From Paraspadella gotoi (taxonomy: Eukaryota; Chaetognatha), in assembly GCA_051294375.1 (NCBI GenBank), contig CM119265.1:16853304-16917303 (forward strand): DNA of 64,000 nucleotides, in the 5' to 3' direction. Position 1 is the first letter of the stretch; each line of letters opens with the position of its first letter. Position numbers and translations under genes: made by a program. The notes beneath the pieces were generated by a model. The model was given only the letters and a program-made list of their open reading frames with translations, did no database searches and had not been told where the DNA came from. Positions 11,386 through 23,664 of this stretch are shown one piece after another.

Positions 11386-12241
11386 TTCGCAGTTTTAAAA
11401 ACAGTAAGAGCAACCAGCAGGGACAAAAAACAACAAAGGAAATAACGAAAGATCGATTATTGTGAAATTACCTACACATAGTTGATGATTATACGGTTGA
11501 TTATATCATACATTGCAAGCGTTGCTCAATAACGATGATTTAAAACCCAATTTTTTAATTTTCTGGTCGTTAGAAACCTCTGGATATTTTTTAAATTACT
11601 CACTATGTTATTTGGTCTGTGTAGTGGAACCTTCTATTAAGGCCGTACGCGTTTAAATATAATGCTACATCTTAAAATTAATTTTATATTGTCGAAATTT
11701 CAAGAATGTTCTCGTTAATAAATATAGAAATATCAATAAATGTAACGAATAAAAACTAAAAAATACGATCAAAGCATCGTGACAGGAACTGTGGATGCGC
11801 TCATTATTCCTCATGAAATTCCTTTTCTCTCCCATTCCTGTTTCTCCTTTTTTTCTTTAATTTCCCCCCCCCTTCATTCTCTATTGTGGCCCAGAGGCAC
11901 CATAATTTTCTTGTGTCTCTCCAGTGGTCCTCTTCTCTGCGATTCTCTCTTCCCCTGTCGCGACCAGTGACACTGAACTTGCGAACTGATCGGCGAGAAA
12001 ATTCGACTGTCCGTTCAGCCGCTAATAAGATTTTTAAGGCCATAAAAAGGTTCATTGCCGTCGTTAAAACTTCGCACTCTCTCAGTTCCATTGAAAAGGA
12101 AAATTCTTGCGAAGCCGTTAACACGTCATACCCTTGCGGCAATTTGCAGCAACTTTTTAAAATTTCAAACTGGTTGTTTGCGACGACGATAGCACGTTGA
12201 CACGATGCATAAAAGGGCGCGAGATTCAAACCTACGAAGAG

Positions 12242-12245
<4 letters not shown>
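11386..12245. other. spacer / possible 3' UTR and intergenic DNA
   Basis: AT-rich to about 11760, with AATAAA-type words (AATAAATATAGAAATATCAATAAA near 11720) that could provide polyadenylation for the preceding gene. From 11800 to 12220 the composition is balanced. The - strand has a 141-codon open frame (12229 to 11804) with no family resemblance and an Arg/Lys-rich tail caused by a CT tract. I leave it as unsupported. Confidence 0.4.

Positions 12246-12304
<59 letters not shown>
12246..12304. repeat. (TC)n microsatellite
   Basis: An almost perfect CT dinucleotide run of about 58 bp. Confidence 0.95.
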
Positions 12305-12306
<2 letters not shown>

Positions 12307-12608
12307 ACGTGCCTCCAACAAGTTAATCTTGCATAATGGCGCGACTTCGCTTCCTTATCTTCTTTTCCTTCATTAACTCTTTTCTCGGATGAAGGAAGAA
12401 AAGTGAGGGAAAAGTAAAGTAGAGGAAAACTAAAACTAAGAAGAAACGAAGAGAAAACAAAAGAGTTTGTTTTGTTTTTTCTCTGCTTTCGCGCGTTTAC
12501 CTTTCTTTGTTAATCCTGTAAGAAAATTGAAAACTTTAAGGCTTGAAACATGAAATCCTATCTCACGTCTTTGGCACCTGAAGAAAATTTGCTTTCCTTC
12601 CTCGTCTT

Positions 12609-12624
12609 CTCTCTCTCTCTCTCT

Positions 12625-12674
<50 letters not shown>

Positions 12675-12699
12675 TCTCTCTGCTCTCTCTCTCTCTCTC
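12609..12699. repeat. interrupted (CT)n tract
   Basis: A CT repeat with TTCTC and CCCTC interruptions. Open frames across it encode only Ser/Leu (+) or Arg/Glu (-). Confidence 0.95.
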
Positions 12700-12984
12700 C
12701 ATTTAAAATTTAGAACGAAAAACGGGAAAAAATAGCATTCCCCGTCACGAAGTTGCCCGGATGTGACAAGAAAACATAGAGGTTAAGTCATATTTAACGA
12801 AAAATGAGCTATATTAAAAGCTGAAGTTTTTAAAATTTTTGATGTGAAAGTATGAAAAAAGTTTTCATAATGGATAATTGGCTGGATTAAAACCTTAAAG
12901 GCGATTGAGATACCTTACGTTTTTCGAAAATGATCAACGATCTACATTCCTAAAAATGACACTTGCCGGTCAAGAATCGCTAGT

Positions 12985-13001
12985 CTCTCTTCTTTCTCTC
13001 T

Positions 13002-13096
<95 letters not shown>
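12985..13096. repeat. interrupted (CT)n tract
   Basis: About 110 bp of CT repeat broken only by extra T bases. It is followed by balanced but non-coding DNA. Confidence 0.95.
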
Positions 13097-13099
<3 letters not shown>

Positions 13100-13524
13100 C
13101 ACTCAAGAACATGACTTTCTTCTGAAAAATTTGCCGCAATTATAACCAGAAATTCTGGAAATAATTTTTTTTTTCTTGTAATAACGAGAGATTGTTTGCG
13201 AAATCCTCGCTGGGCTTTTGGGCCGCCTCCTCCCACTCAAATGTAAAAGAGGGACAAAGATGAAGTTAGGGAGATGCAGGGAAGATGCAATGGGAAGCGG
13301 GGGTTGCGGTGAAAGGCGCAAAGTAGATATTAATATTTAATAAAGAAATCCATTGATTTGGCGATGAATATTCGGGCCTTTCGTTCTTTCTGGAATTCGA
13401 TAGAGAGATTTTTTTTCTCGAAGGAATGCTCTTATGAAAAATTGAAAATTTTCCCTACATTTTAAAGCTAACAAAGAAAAAAAAAGGGCATAAACCGATT
13501 ACCAGAAACACGGGGGGAGGGAAC

Positions 13525-13527
<3 letters not shown>

Positions 13528-13568
<41 letters not shown>
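13528..13568. repeat. (GA)n microsatellite
   Basis: A pure GA run, opposite in strand to the preceding CT tracts. Confidence 0.95.
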
Positions 13569-13569
<1 letters not shown>

Positions 13570-13571
<2 letters not shown>

Positions 13572-14013
13572 ATTTTGAAAGGATCGCCGGTGTTTGGATT
13601 ATTAAGAAAGAAACCATTTTTTCATATATGCGTAAAAGATGTTTAAGTAGCCACAGACAGCGAGGAAGAAAAAAGGCGAGAGAAAGGGGCTTGGCTAAAA
13701 ACGAAAATAAATATCCCGCAGATTTTTTATCATTTTTTTTTAGTGCCCGAAATAACAAAAAAAAAATTTCACTTCCAATTTTTCCACAATAAAATATCAA
13801 AAGTTCCAAAACGGGAAATATCGGGTCGGCAGAGAACCAAAGTATCGTTTGTTTTTAGAAAACACAAAATGTTACAATTTTATTGTTAATTTTTTTTATT
13901 TCATTTGTTCTTTTCTGCGAGAAGGAATTACGGAGAAAGACTCTCCGATTTGTAAAGGAATCCTGACGTCAATCATTCTGTACGTGATTCTTTGTACTTT
14001 TTTAAGTCTCAAC

Positions 14014-14062
<49 letters not shown>

Positions 14063-15040
14063 GAGAGAGAGAGAGAGAGATAGTTTTCTTATACAAACAA
14101 TCACCGCAAAAATTTTCGGGGAATAAAGAAGATCAACCCGTAATTGTTTTCTTCAAAGTAAACTTTGAAAATCGATCTTAAGTCATCTCCTCCCCAACCC
14201 TTTTTCTTTCGACTTAAACCCGTCTATGTATTCTATTTTCTCAACCCTTTTATTTATTTTTTCTATTATTTTCTTGAGCATTTAAAACAACGCTATATAA
14301 GAAAGACATTTCCTGTTGTATTCTTTTCATTCTCGGTATAAAATATATTTCTTTCTTGTGACTTGTACCTATTTTGTATCGCATGTCAAAAAATCACTTT
14401 ATATCATCCCTTCGTCTTTATCATCTCTTTATCATCTCCCCCTCCTTTTTCCCTTCACCCCTTCCCTTCCCTTCCCCTCTGAGTGGAGATCGGTTCCCTT
14501 CCCCGGCTGCTGCCCTCGGGGTCTCGGCTGCGTGCCTTTCCCTATTATTATTTTTTTTTTAAAGATGATTTTATTTACTCTTTCTCGTGTATTTAACTCG
14601 CGAGAGGAAGAGGGGAAGAGAAAGAGACGGGGATGAAAAAAAAATAAAAGAATTTCCTTGGCATCTTCGTTATCACTGGCGTGAAAAGAAAAAGTGTTTT
14701 AAGTCTCGTCTCACGTGATTCTCAGGGTCGCGGAGAAATCACGAAGGAAGAGAAAGAGCAAAAAAAATAAGCAAAAAAAAAAGAAAATTTGTCGATGCCA
14801 AAAATGGAATCGTGTTCGGAGTCTTAACCTTTTCTTCGTTTCCGTCTGACTTTTTCAAAGGCGTAATAATTATAAGACGTTGGGTTTAAGAAAACTGAAA
14901 AATGAAAAAACAAAAATGTCAAGGCGTCCAAAAAAAAAACAATTTGTAAGGATAAAGTGTTTTCTTTTCACGACGCACTTTGTGATCCTAATCGGATCTT
15001 TCCCTCTCGGTGTCGCAAAAGCCGCGATAATGACACAAAC
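13570..15040. other. AT-rich spacer with (GA)n at 14018-14080
   Basis: AT-rich DNA containing a 63 bp GA tract (14018-14080). From 14400 to 14530 it is pyrimidine-rich (CCCTTCCC words). Frames here are long only because of simple repeats. Nothing else recognised. Confidence 0.55.
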
Positions 15041-15042
15041 GT

Positions 15043-15095
<53 letters not shown>

Positions 15096-15126
15096 TCTCT
15101 CTCCTCTCTCTCTTCTCTCTCTTCTC
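15041..15126. repeat. compound (CT)n tract
   Basis: A CT repeat with periodic TCTTCTC and TCATCTC interruptions. Confidence 0.95.
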
Positions 15127-15474
15127 TTGCCGGAAAGGAGTGAGATTCTCGAAGGCGACCGAAGATGGCGTTGTTCTGTTGTTTTTCTTTTTTTCGCCGC
15201 TGGATGTCGCCGCAGCTGCGTTGTTTTCCGGAGAAAACGGCGAAAAAACAGAGATTGAAAATTCGATGCCGGAAAAAGCGAAAGACGGAAAAATGAAAAG
15301 ACAGTCAGAATATATAATAAGCAGGCCATTATATTTTTACATTAGCATACGTACATAGCATCCAAAAAAATGAAAGAAACGAAAATGAACTTTATAAAAA
15401 AAAAGAAAGAAAAAAAGAAAGAAAATCAGGGAAATAAAAAAGGGTGAGTTTCGTGAGAGTCGAAGCGTGAAAGG

Positions 15475-15503
15475 GATGATGATGATGATGATGATGATGA
15501 TGA
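15475..15503. repeat. (GAT)n trinucleotide repeat
   Basis: Nine to ten perfect GAT units on the + strand. Confidence 0.95.
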
Positions 15504-17486
15504 CTACAGGGAATTAAGTGACAAAGAAACCGAAAGAAAGACAAAGAGAAGGTGTGGGGGGGTGGCTGGTTTAGGAAAGGGGGGGCACGATAATAAATGG
15601 TAAAGAGTAAGATAGGTTAGATCGCGGTTGGGCAAAGAAGAAAAGTAAAAATAAACGTTGGGTTCAGGTTTAAGATACGAAAGATTTGATTTTAAAAGAT
15701 GGTTAAATAAAAGGAAACGTAAGGTTAAAATTTGATGGTTTGGTGTGAGGGGGGGGCTATCTCCGGTCACTTGTCGTCATCATCTCGCAATCAATTTATT
15801 CCGAAAAATTGGATTTTAATCTCCTAAACTCAGGGAAACATCTTATATCAACTAAATCGTCGAATGGATATATTATTATATATTTAAGTAAATATAAAGC
15901 GATCGATTGGCCGAGGCCAAGATGTTAGTAGCGTGGGTGGCGGCAAAGAAATAGGCGGTGGCGGCAAAAGCGGTGGCAGCGGCGGCGGCGGCCGTTTTGG
16001 GTGGTAGTGTCGGTGTAAATCAAATAAGAAGGATCATCGGACTACGAAAAAGGGGGAATAAAAAAGGATTTGAGTAGCGAACAGGAAAAGAAAATTCATC
16101 ATTCGTCACTTTTTCTCGTTTATTCGTTAAAGAATCGAGATTCGCGAACAAACGATTCTTCTCTTCACGCTCTCCCCCCTCAACCCCCCCCCGCCCGCTC
16201 CCCGGATGTCGAGTACTCTACGTCGCCAAACCGGATGTAAAGTACTCCTTTTGTTAGAGTCATCCTACTGATTGTGACGCAAATCGCGCCGAGATTTTGA
16301 CGGCGAAAAAAGGGACGAAAATTGCAAGACGTTATCGGCTCAACTCTCAGATCCGTTCTTTTGCATCATACTCGATGATTTTATGTAATTTTTTTTCTTC
16401 TTCCGTGGTAAGCCTAATCAAACATTTACCAAGGAGTCGAACTTGAATTTCTTATTCGTCTCACAATTTAACTGTTTAATAATGGTTAAAATAATTCAGT
16501 TTAGAAGTACTATGTACATTGTACATGCCTTATGTTACATAATTGTACGTGTATAATGACCAAAAATTAGTATAATAAATGTGTATCATAAACAAACATA
16601 TATATCACAAAAATAACCATAATTCAGAAGCCTTATCGAAATGAAAAAGGGTAAATTTAACGCAGATATCCAGATCGGCGAATATAATAGCGAGAGCAAT
16701 CATGCATCCAGGTGGTCAAAGAATCTTCGTTTTTCGCTCCCCTCAAACCTTTAATCATCATCTGTCGGAGAAACCCGAGGTGAGAGAATCGTGAGATGTT
16801 CCATCTCTCCACCCAAGCGTCGCCTTCGCGGTGGTCGTCGGAGATAATCGGTTACATTGTAGTCGAAACTGAACAAAAAACGTCGGGTTTATCGAGCCTC
16901 GTATCCGGGTAAGAATCGCGAAACCCCGGATGTAATTGGCTACGCGCTTCATTTGCTTCATCGCAGGGAAATCGAACCTCGCGACACCTGGTCTTCGAAG
17001 AAAAGATCTCGTATCAAAAGACGCGTCTCTCCGTCCGTTTGTCTCATTGTCTCTACTTCCGATCAGAAGACGTGACCCTTTTCTAAGAATTTTCCCTTCA
17101 CCAACATTAATTTTTTTGGGTTTTTTTTTTAATGTTTTATTTATCGGAAAAATTCGTATGTATTCAGTTTATCACGAAGCCCCAGAAAAATAATTAGGAA
17201 AATTTTTGTGAAAATACTAAGAGGAGAAACTCCAACCGAAACTATTTAACGAGATTAGGTGTACTTTGACCTAATTTACTGGTCTGCTTACAATAACAAA
17301 CACAAAGGACGAGTTTCGACTCTTTAATGATAGACTCTCGTCGTGGCCGAAGTTTCCCTCAACACGGCCCTTTGTTTCTCATCCTTTTATTTCAAGCGAC
17401 CGAGTATCTTCAATCGCTATCTCGACGTAGTAACAATGTAAACAGACTGCGAATGTAAACAAGACACAAAACGTAAACAAGGTTAG

Positions 17487-17489
<3 letters not shown>
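15504..17489. other. spacer with short GGC-rich island and no supported gene
   Basis: Contains a (GGC/GGT)-rich island at about 15945-16005. There is also a doubled CCGGATGT...AGTACTC motif at about 16202-16246, where CCGGATGTCGAGTACTC is followed by CCGGATGTAAAGTACTCC. Balanced sequence at 16690-17080 has open frames on both strands without family resemblance. A small first exon could hide here, but nothing decides it. Confidence 0.45.

Positions 17490-17558
<69 letters not shown>
17490..17558. repeat. interrupted (CT)n tract
   Basis: A CT dinucleotide repeat with one CTCATT interruption, followed by a short GC-rich segment. Confidence 0.95.
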
Positions 17559-17561
<3 letters not shown>

Positions 17562-17859
17562 CGGCCGCGTTTTGCACCGAGGCTCTAAAAAAAGCACAAA
17601 AAAAGTACGGGAGGTCGAGGGGGGAAATGAGGAAGAGGAAGTTTGTTCGGGACAGATGTTGGGCGGAACCTCATTAATTCCGTTTCATTTCTACTGGACG
17701 GAGAGAGAGAGAGAGCGCGGGGGGGGCAGTATTAGTAGATAAGAAGATTGGTAGAGAGGATGCGAAGCGGAAGAGGGGTAATGAGCCTTGGAAAAGCCAT
17801 CAGCTCGAGAATAAGCATTTTGAGTGACATTATAAGAATATATTTTATCAAATTTTTTT

Positions 17860-18530
17860 TCTCCGTTCAATTTGTAGGAAATATAAAAAAATTATTTACA
17901 ATATCGAACATGTAAGGTGTAGATTCATTTAATATTTCGAACGAGAATGCGATATAAAGTATTATTGATATACGTAAAAAAAAACCCCGAAAAAGTCCAC
18001 CTCCANNNNNNNNNNTGTCCCCATAAATCATAACCTCCGCCCAAACCTCTACCGTAAAATTTCCCGTCATGACGAATCCTTTTTTGTGACATAAATTCAC
18101 GACCCTAATTCGACCCCAATCCATGCGCCCCCCCCCTAAAATTCCAAAACCACAACCGGCCCTTACTGCTTCCCCGACCACTTCTCCCCCCAACCTCCCC
18201 CACGCCGCCGAATTCACAATTCCCGTTACGTGAAACCGGCCGTCGATTTTCAGCTTCATCCGCTTCCGCATTCATGGTGTCCCTGGTTTCGATCTATGGT
18301 GCCACTCAACGCTTCGCCCACAGTGTCTTCCGCGGAGGAGATTCGTGCGGCTCGAAATTCTCTCGGGAAAGAAAAACAGATACACATAAATATATTCGGC
18401 GGAAAGATATTTTCTCTTTCCCATTTTCCCGTTTGTTTGTTGTTTTTTTTTCACACACTTTGTAGTACGTGTTATTGTATAATACAATTCTCCTTGCTTT
18501 GAAGCTCGTCTCGCGCGTTTCTACAACTTT
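17860..18530. other. spacer with a 10-N gap and weak exon-like signals
   Basis: A 10-base N run lies at 18006-18015. On the - strand an ATG at 18275 opens MNAEADEAENRRPVS, followed by a GTAACG donor at 18229. On the + strand an overlapping frame reads PLNASPTVSSAEEIRAARNS (18300-18360). The two are mutually exclusive and each is too short to support alone. Otherwise no gene is seen. Confidence 0.3.
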
Positions 18531-18801
18531 CACTACCTATTTTTAAATTTTTTTATTTAGATATCTTGTTTTACCCTTAGACCTGCATTTTGTTCTTGAA
18601 AAAGGATCGTTACCTACGAAATAATATTTCGATCGCAGTCGGTTTTTACTGTTGTCATATGTTTCGCGCTACTTGTTAGTTATATCATACGCCTTTGACT
18701 CTATAATAAGACTTTGTTAACGTCATCCTTGTTTTTCGGTTCCCTTCAAGACTCTTCCTTGCTCGAAGCAGCGGCAGTGGCTGAAAAGACTGCCATGACC
18801 A

Positions 18802-18866
18802 AGCCAAAGTGACCGCGCGACCGTAGTGACCGCCCGACCGTAGTGACCGCCCGGCCAAAGTGACCT
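18802..18866. repeat. 17-bp tandem repeat, about 4 copies
   Basis: Successive copies of a unit like AGTGACCGCCCGACCGT, with variants GTGACCGCGCGACCGTA and GTGACCGCCCGGCCAAA. Each unit carries a TGACC half-site of nuclear-receptor type, so the array might bind such factors. The simpler reading is a minisatellite. Confidence 0.8.
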
Positions 18867-18920
18867 AGAAACCGTGAAATTCGAATCGTAATTGGCGGAT
18901 ATCGAGTATCGATCCCAGAG

Positions 18921-19025
18921 GTCGCGCCAAGTCGTCTGACCCGAGGGTTTCTCGTCGCTCGACCTCAAAGGTCACCCTACGTCACTCTGCGTGGCGCGAC
19001 GTCATTCCCGCTTGGCGCGAAGTCA
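18921..19025. promoter_or_regulatory. GC-rich island with paired E2F-like sites and CRE-like words
   Basis: GTCGCGCCAAGTC (18921) and CTTGGCGCGAAGTC (19011) are near reverse complements and each matches an E2F site. GTGGCGCGACGTCATT between them combines an E2F-like core with a CRE half-site, and TCAAAGGTCAC (about 18965) is a nuclear-receptor-like element. The cluster resembles a promoter of a growth-regulated gene, but no exon was found beside it. Confidence 0.3.
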
Positions 19026-19215
19026 CGAATCTCTAGATTTGTGATTTTTTTTTGTTTTTGTGTGTGTGTGTGAATTATTAATTTGACGGTTTTTTAAAAT
19101 GATTTTAGTTAACTTATCGATTTTTAAAAAATTAATTTCGATTTCTATTAACGTGCCTTATTCCTCCCCAATTTTTTTGTCAATGGTTTTTGTTCGATCT
19201 ATTCAAGTTGGTGGC

Positions 19216-19290
19216 ATTCACGAACCCAGCATTCACGAGTGCAGCATACACGAACGCAGCATTCACGAGTGCAGCATTCACGAACCCAGC
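19216..19290 (+). repeat. 15-bp minisatellite, 5 copies
   Basis: Exactly five units of ATTCACGAACCCAGC or its variants ATTCACGAGTGCAGC and ATACACGAACGCAGC. The unit length is a multiple of three and both strands stay open; the + frame spells IHEPS/IHECS/IHERS repeats inside an 86-codon ORF (19099-19359). There is no independent evidence of translation. Confidence 0.85.
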
Positions 19291-19921
19291 ATTCGCTTGG
19301 CGTCGGCATCCGACTGGCATCCACGCACGAGCATCGAGTTCCACGTGAGCGAACGATAGTGGGATTTCGATATTCTAAGATCACGATGACCTGATATAAA
19401 AATTGATTAGCGATAGTTAAAAAGTTCGTCATGTCCTCATCTCCTATTTTCAAAATGATGTCTTAAATTGCGACGCGACTCATTGCCTCGATTTGACGGA
19501 CTCCCATTACTCAATTGCGAGGTTCGGAGTTTCTATTCTCGAAACTGAAAATACCCCCTTTTTTTTCCCGGCAACAACGATTACAAATACAATGGCTGCA
19601 AACTGAAACAACGAATACAACATTTACAAGTCGATGCAAGATATGGAACAATCCATAAGGCGACCTTGGATACAACCTTTGTCTGCCCCTTAAAAAATCG
19701 GAGTTGCGATCATGTACAAGTCAGTATTCAAGCTAAAAGAACTGACCTCTCTCTCTCTCTCTCTCCCCCCTCTCTCTCTCTCTACCCCCATAGGACAGAG
19801 GTCTACTAGTGTAAAGGGAACTGTAACATCGTGTCAGACTCATGGGCCACTTATTCGTCACAAAAAGAGGTGGATATTTGACACGACGTAGCTTTTATGC
19901 TCGATTGATCGATGTCAAAAG

Positions 19922-19979
<58 letters not shown>

Positions 19980-19992
19980 AGAGAGACGAGAT

Positions 19993-20025
<33 letters not shown>

Positions 20026-20390
20026 TATTTTAATCTTTTATCATCGCGAAATATTCCGAATGACGTCATCTTTCTTTCATTGTTCTTTCCTCATTCATAA
20101 AATGTCAGATTTTGCTACTACATTCAGGTGGCAATCGTGTTTCAATTTTACAACACCGTTGCCGTTATGTTTTGTTTTTTTTTGGCTTGGTCAAAAAGTG
20201 AGATAGCCATCTCTCAAAAAGCCACTTTTCCTCATCTCCCCTTTTCTCTGTCCAAAACCCTTCTGCATCAGATTGGGACTCTGTTTCAACAGCGGATTAC
20301 TTTTATCGCTCATGCAAAAACATTCCGCTCCTTGCGACAAATATATTCTCTCTCTGCCTCTCTCTCTCTCTCTTTCTCTCTCTCCTCTCT

Positions 20391-20449
<59 letters not shown>

Positions 20450-20823
20450 TCTCTCTCTCTTCTCTCTCTTCTCTCTCTCTCTCCTTTTACTTTCTATTCT
20501 CTTTCCCTCTTACCCATTGTACATTCATCATGCAAACATTTTTATTCGATTTCTATTTTTTTTTATGAAAAAGGTCGAAGCTCCCTCGGTCGCACGAACG
20601 ACTTTGGCGTGTACACAGACGGGGTCGCCATCGTCGTTGCCATCGCGTCTACGAGCTACGCTTACGGCACTCCTTAATCCTTACACACTTCTCGCAACTT
20701 CCCACCGTCCACCTCACCTATGGACGCCCCCTCCCCCAAAATATCTCCCTCTCTCGCCACGCCGCAAAAAAACCGCTCTCTTTCCCCCTCGGGGCCTTCG
20801 AAATAAATCATTATAATTCATTT

Positions 20824-20825
<2 letters not shown>
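19291..20825. other. spacer with CT and GA tracts
   Basis: Holds a CT tract at 19747-19782, GA tracts at 19924-20024 and compound CT tracts at 20348-20482. Between them is balanced non-coding DNA. A short segment at 20575-20680 (GC-rich, frames open on the + strand) could be an exon, but no reading frame stands out. Confidence 0.5.

Positions 20826-20826
<1 letters not shown>

Positions 20827-20910
<84 letters not shown>
20827..20910. repeat. (GA)n microsatellite, 84 bp
   Basis: A perfect GA run, the longest uninterrupted dinucleotide tract in the window. Confidence 0.97.
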
Positions 20911-20911
<1 letters not shown>

Positions 20912-21503
20912 GGAAAGGAAAAGAGTTCGACGATCAAAAAACGTTCGTTGGCTGCTTTTTATGCTTTTTTATGCTTTTTATGCTTTTATGCAATATTTCC
21001 CCCATTCTTTCCATTGCGCATTATAGCGCCCAGGGGGGTTTATTTAAGGCTCGGTTCCCAATGGCTTTTTATAATTTTTTTTTTTATTTAAATTTTTTTT
21101 AATGTCTAATGCGATTTTTCATTTCGATTGAGTATTTTTTTAATATTTTTTTGCGCCGTTTTGCCTACCGATTTGTCATTAAAAACCGGTGGCGTTTTAT
21201 TTCTCGTCGTCGTCGTTTTGTTCTTTTTTTTTTAGTTTGTTTGTTTACCTTTTTACTCTCCGCCGTTGCTAAGCGACTCGACTCGCCGCGGTGAGGGAAA
21301 TTCGTCGTCGACGATTCCAGGTGAACAAACAGGTCTCGCTCTCGCTCTCGCTCTCTCTCACTCTCCCTGTCGGCCGCGCTTCTAATTGCTCATTTGCATA
21401 ATTGAATGGCATCGATTTAAGCTACCCGCAAATCAAAATGCAAACGCGAAACTTATTCATGGATTTTATACGGTTTTTCCCCGACGGTGCGGAATTGTTT
21501 GAA

Positions 21504-21505
21504 CG

Positions 21506-21543
<38 letters not shown>

Positions 21544-21636
21544 GGCGGCGGCGGAAGCGGCAGCTGGAGAGTAGGTAGTAATAAGGGCTGGCTGTTAGGT
21601 AAGGTCGGTTGCCGCGGCGGTGCCGGTGGCGGTGGC

Positions 21637-21672
<36 letters not shown>
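21504..21672. repeat. paired (GGC)n tracts
   Basis: Two GGC-rich tracts (21504-21554 and 21612-21672) flank about 57 bp of mixed sequence. In one + frame they encode 17 and 16 Gly residues separated by an Arg/Trp/Gly linker; on the - strand the frame is Arg-rich. The surrounding 21280-21360 is CpG-rich, so this may be the 5' UTR of an expressed gene. CGG tracts in such positions are often unstable in length. Confidence 0.85.
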
Positions 21673-21674
<2 letters not shown>

Positions 21675-21859
21675 AAGCGCTGTTGAGTGTTTGCCATTTT
21701 AGACTTTAAAAACGTATTCATTATGAATATCTTTTACGAAACATTTCGCCAAGAATAAATTGGAATAATAACTAAAAAGTATGAATATTTAAATATAACG
21801 ATAAAATTAATCGTTTACGAATAATACGAGATAGTTAAGACCTCAATTTAGTAGGGAGA

Positions 21860-21964
21860 AGGGGTGGCTGCGGCGACGGTGTCAGCAGCGGCGACGGCGG
21901 CGGGGAAGGCGGCTTATTTCGAATGGACGGTGGTTGTTAAAATGGTATAAGGGAACGATGATGA

Positions 21965-21995
<31 letters not shown>

Positions 21996-21996
21996 C
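21860..21996. repeat. (GGC)/(GAC) trinucleotide-rich segment
   Basis: GCGGCGACGG-rich words (21870-21910), then a GATGATGAC / (GAC)n run at 21958-21996. Confidence 0.85.
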
Positions 21997-22162
21997 ACTA
22001 AAACCAAATAACAGGAATTCCTTTTTCTTTTTTTTTCCATTTTCTTTCGCCGAGAAAACAAAAATTATTTCATTACTATTTTATCATTTTTCCTCCTCAA
22101 TTCTTTTTTCTTCCGTCGCCAACTTCTTTGCGGGTCATTAAATCTTGGTTCATGGCGACCGC

Positions 22163-22166
<4 letters not shown>

Positions 22167-22226
<60 letters not shown>
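22167..22226. repeat. (AG)n microsatellite, 60 bp
   Basis: A perfect AG run. Confidence 0.97.
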
Positions 22227-22229
<3 letters not shown>

Positions 22230-23660
22230 TATTGCTCCGGTGGACGTTTTAAGCTCAAAAAATGACTTTAAAAACCGGAAAACTGACATAAAAAGTGACA
22301 GTCGTTGCCGAGTGTCAGTTTTTCGTCTCGACGACGGAACAATACTTCGGTCGGTCGGTCGGTCTCTGCCTCGAGGAAAGAAAAGCGTCTGAGAAGTGGA
22401 GTGACAAAGGGATCGATGGATCGAAGGAACGGCTCTTCAGGATTTTCAATCGACTAATTACTAAAATAGATTCTTTGTCAGCCACTCCTACCAATCATAA
22501 TTATTAATCCAAACTTTGATTTCGTGCAAAATTATTAGAAGAAAAAAGAGACAAAAAATTCTTCTCCAATGATAAATTTCCTTCTTCCCTACCGGACCCG
22601 TTTTTCCTCTCCTCACCCGCCCGTTTCAGACCTTGTTCCCACTTCCGAGACTCACGCTTTCACTGACCCGAATTCAGCTTTTTGTTTCAAAAGTGAATGT
22701 CGAAGCTTCGGGGTTAACTGTGAGCGAGTTTCTCTTTCTCACAGATTCTCTTCTTCTAAAAAAGATAAAAAATTCTTAGACGCGAATTAAGTATGGAACT
22801 AAAGAGAAAACCAACTTATTGTTTCTGGGTTTTTTTTGTCGTTTTGTTTTACTTTTGTCTCTTATGGTTTTTTTTCGCGTCGGCTTTTTTGTTCCATTGT
22901 TTTCGATTTTCTGTTTTTTCTGTTTTTTCTGTTTTTTCTGTTTTAGTAAACTGGACACAACGATTGTTGTTTTTTTTTGTTCGAATTTCACATAAATAAT
23001 ATGTCACTTTCGTTCTATTATACATAAATAATCTGGAAAGCTGATGTCTAGACGGTTTTTTTTTTTGCTATTTACCATTTGTACCGAAATACGAAATATA
23101 ATTATCACTTTGTGTGTGTAATTTTATCATTAAATCTAATCATTCAATTATTCATTCATACAGTCATTCATGCATTCATTCATTTACTCATTCATTGATA
23201 TTTTCTTCGTCGCCCTCATTCTTTTTTGCTCAGCTGTCGACTTTTTGCGCCAAAATTTGTTAATTTAAAAAAAAAATGTTGTGGTTTTTTTAATATTATT
23301 TGCATTAGACTTGTGGAAAACAAAGGCGAACGGACCTTCAAGCTCAACTCTGCGCGCGTGATCGTGCGTGCATGCGACAGCGTGCAACCGCGTTTGCGTT
23401 CCAACCCCTCCCTTAAAAAAACCCCGAATCGCCAGAATTTTTGATAAAAATCCCATTTCATAAAAATATTAAAAATTCGGTTTTTGGTCAACTAAAATAA
23501 ACAGAGAGAGTGATAGGGAGGGAAGGAGAGAGATGGAGAGAGAGGGAGATAGAGATAGAGTACGATGGTAAAAGGGGAAAAACATAATTTATCCTGAAAT
23601 CCCCTCGCATGAAAATTGAGAGAAAGGAATCGATTCTGACTCTTATTTGTATTCGAGATT
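22227..23660. other. spacer with short tandem repeats
   Basis: Contains a 9-bp repeat (CTGTTTTTT, about four copies, 22911-22944) and an ATTC/CATT tetranucleotide-rich stretch (23140-23200). Several T runs make Phe-rich shadow frames. No gene recognised. Confidence 0.55.
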
Positions 23661-23664
23661 TTTC

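Noticed and set aside
11804-12229. 141-codon ORF on the - strand
   Set aside because: No domain, no splice context, and a tail created by a CT-rich stretch; probably chance.
19216-19290. CRISPR-like array
   Set aside because: Units are adjacent with no spacers, and the sequence is eukaryotic.
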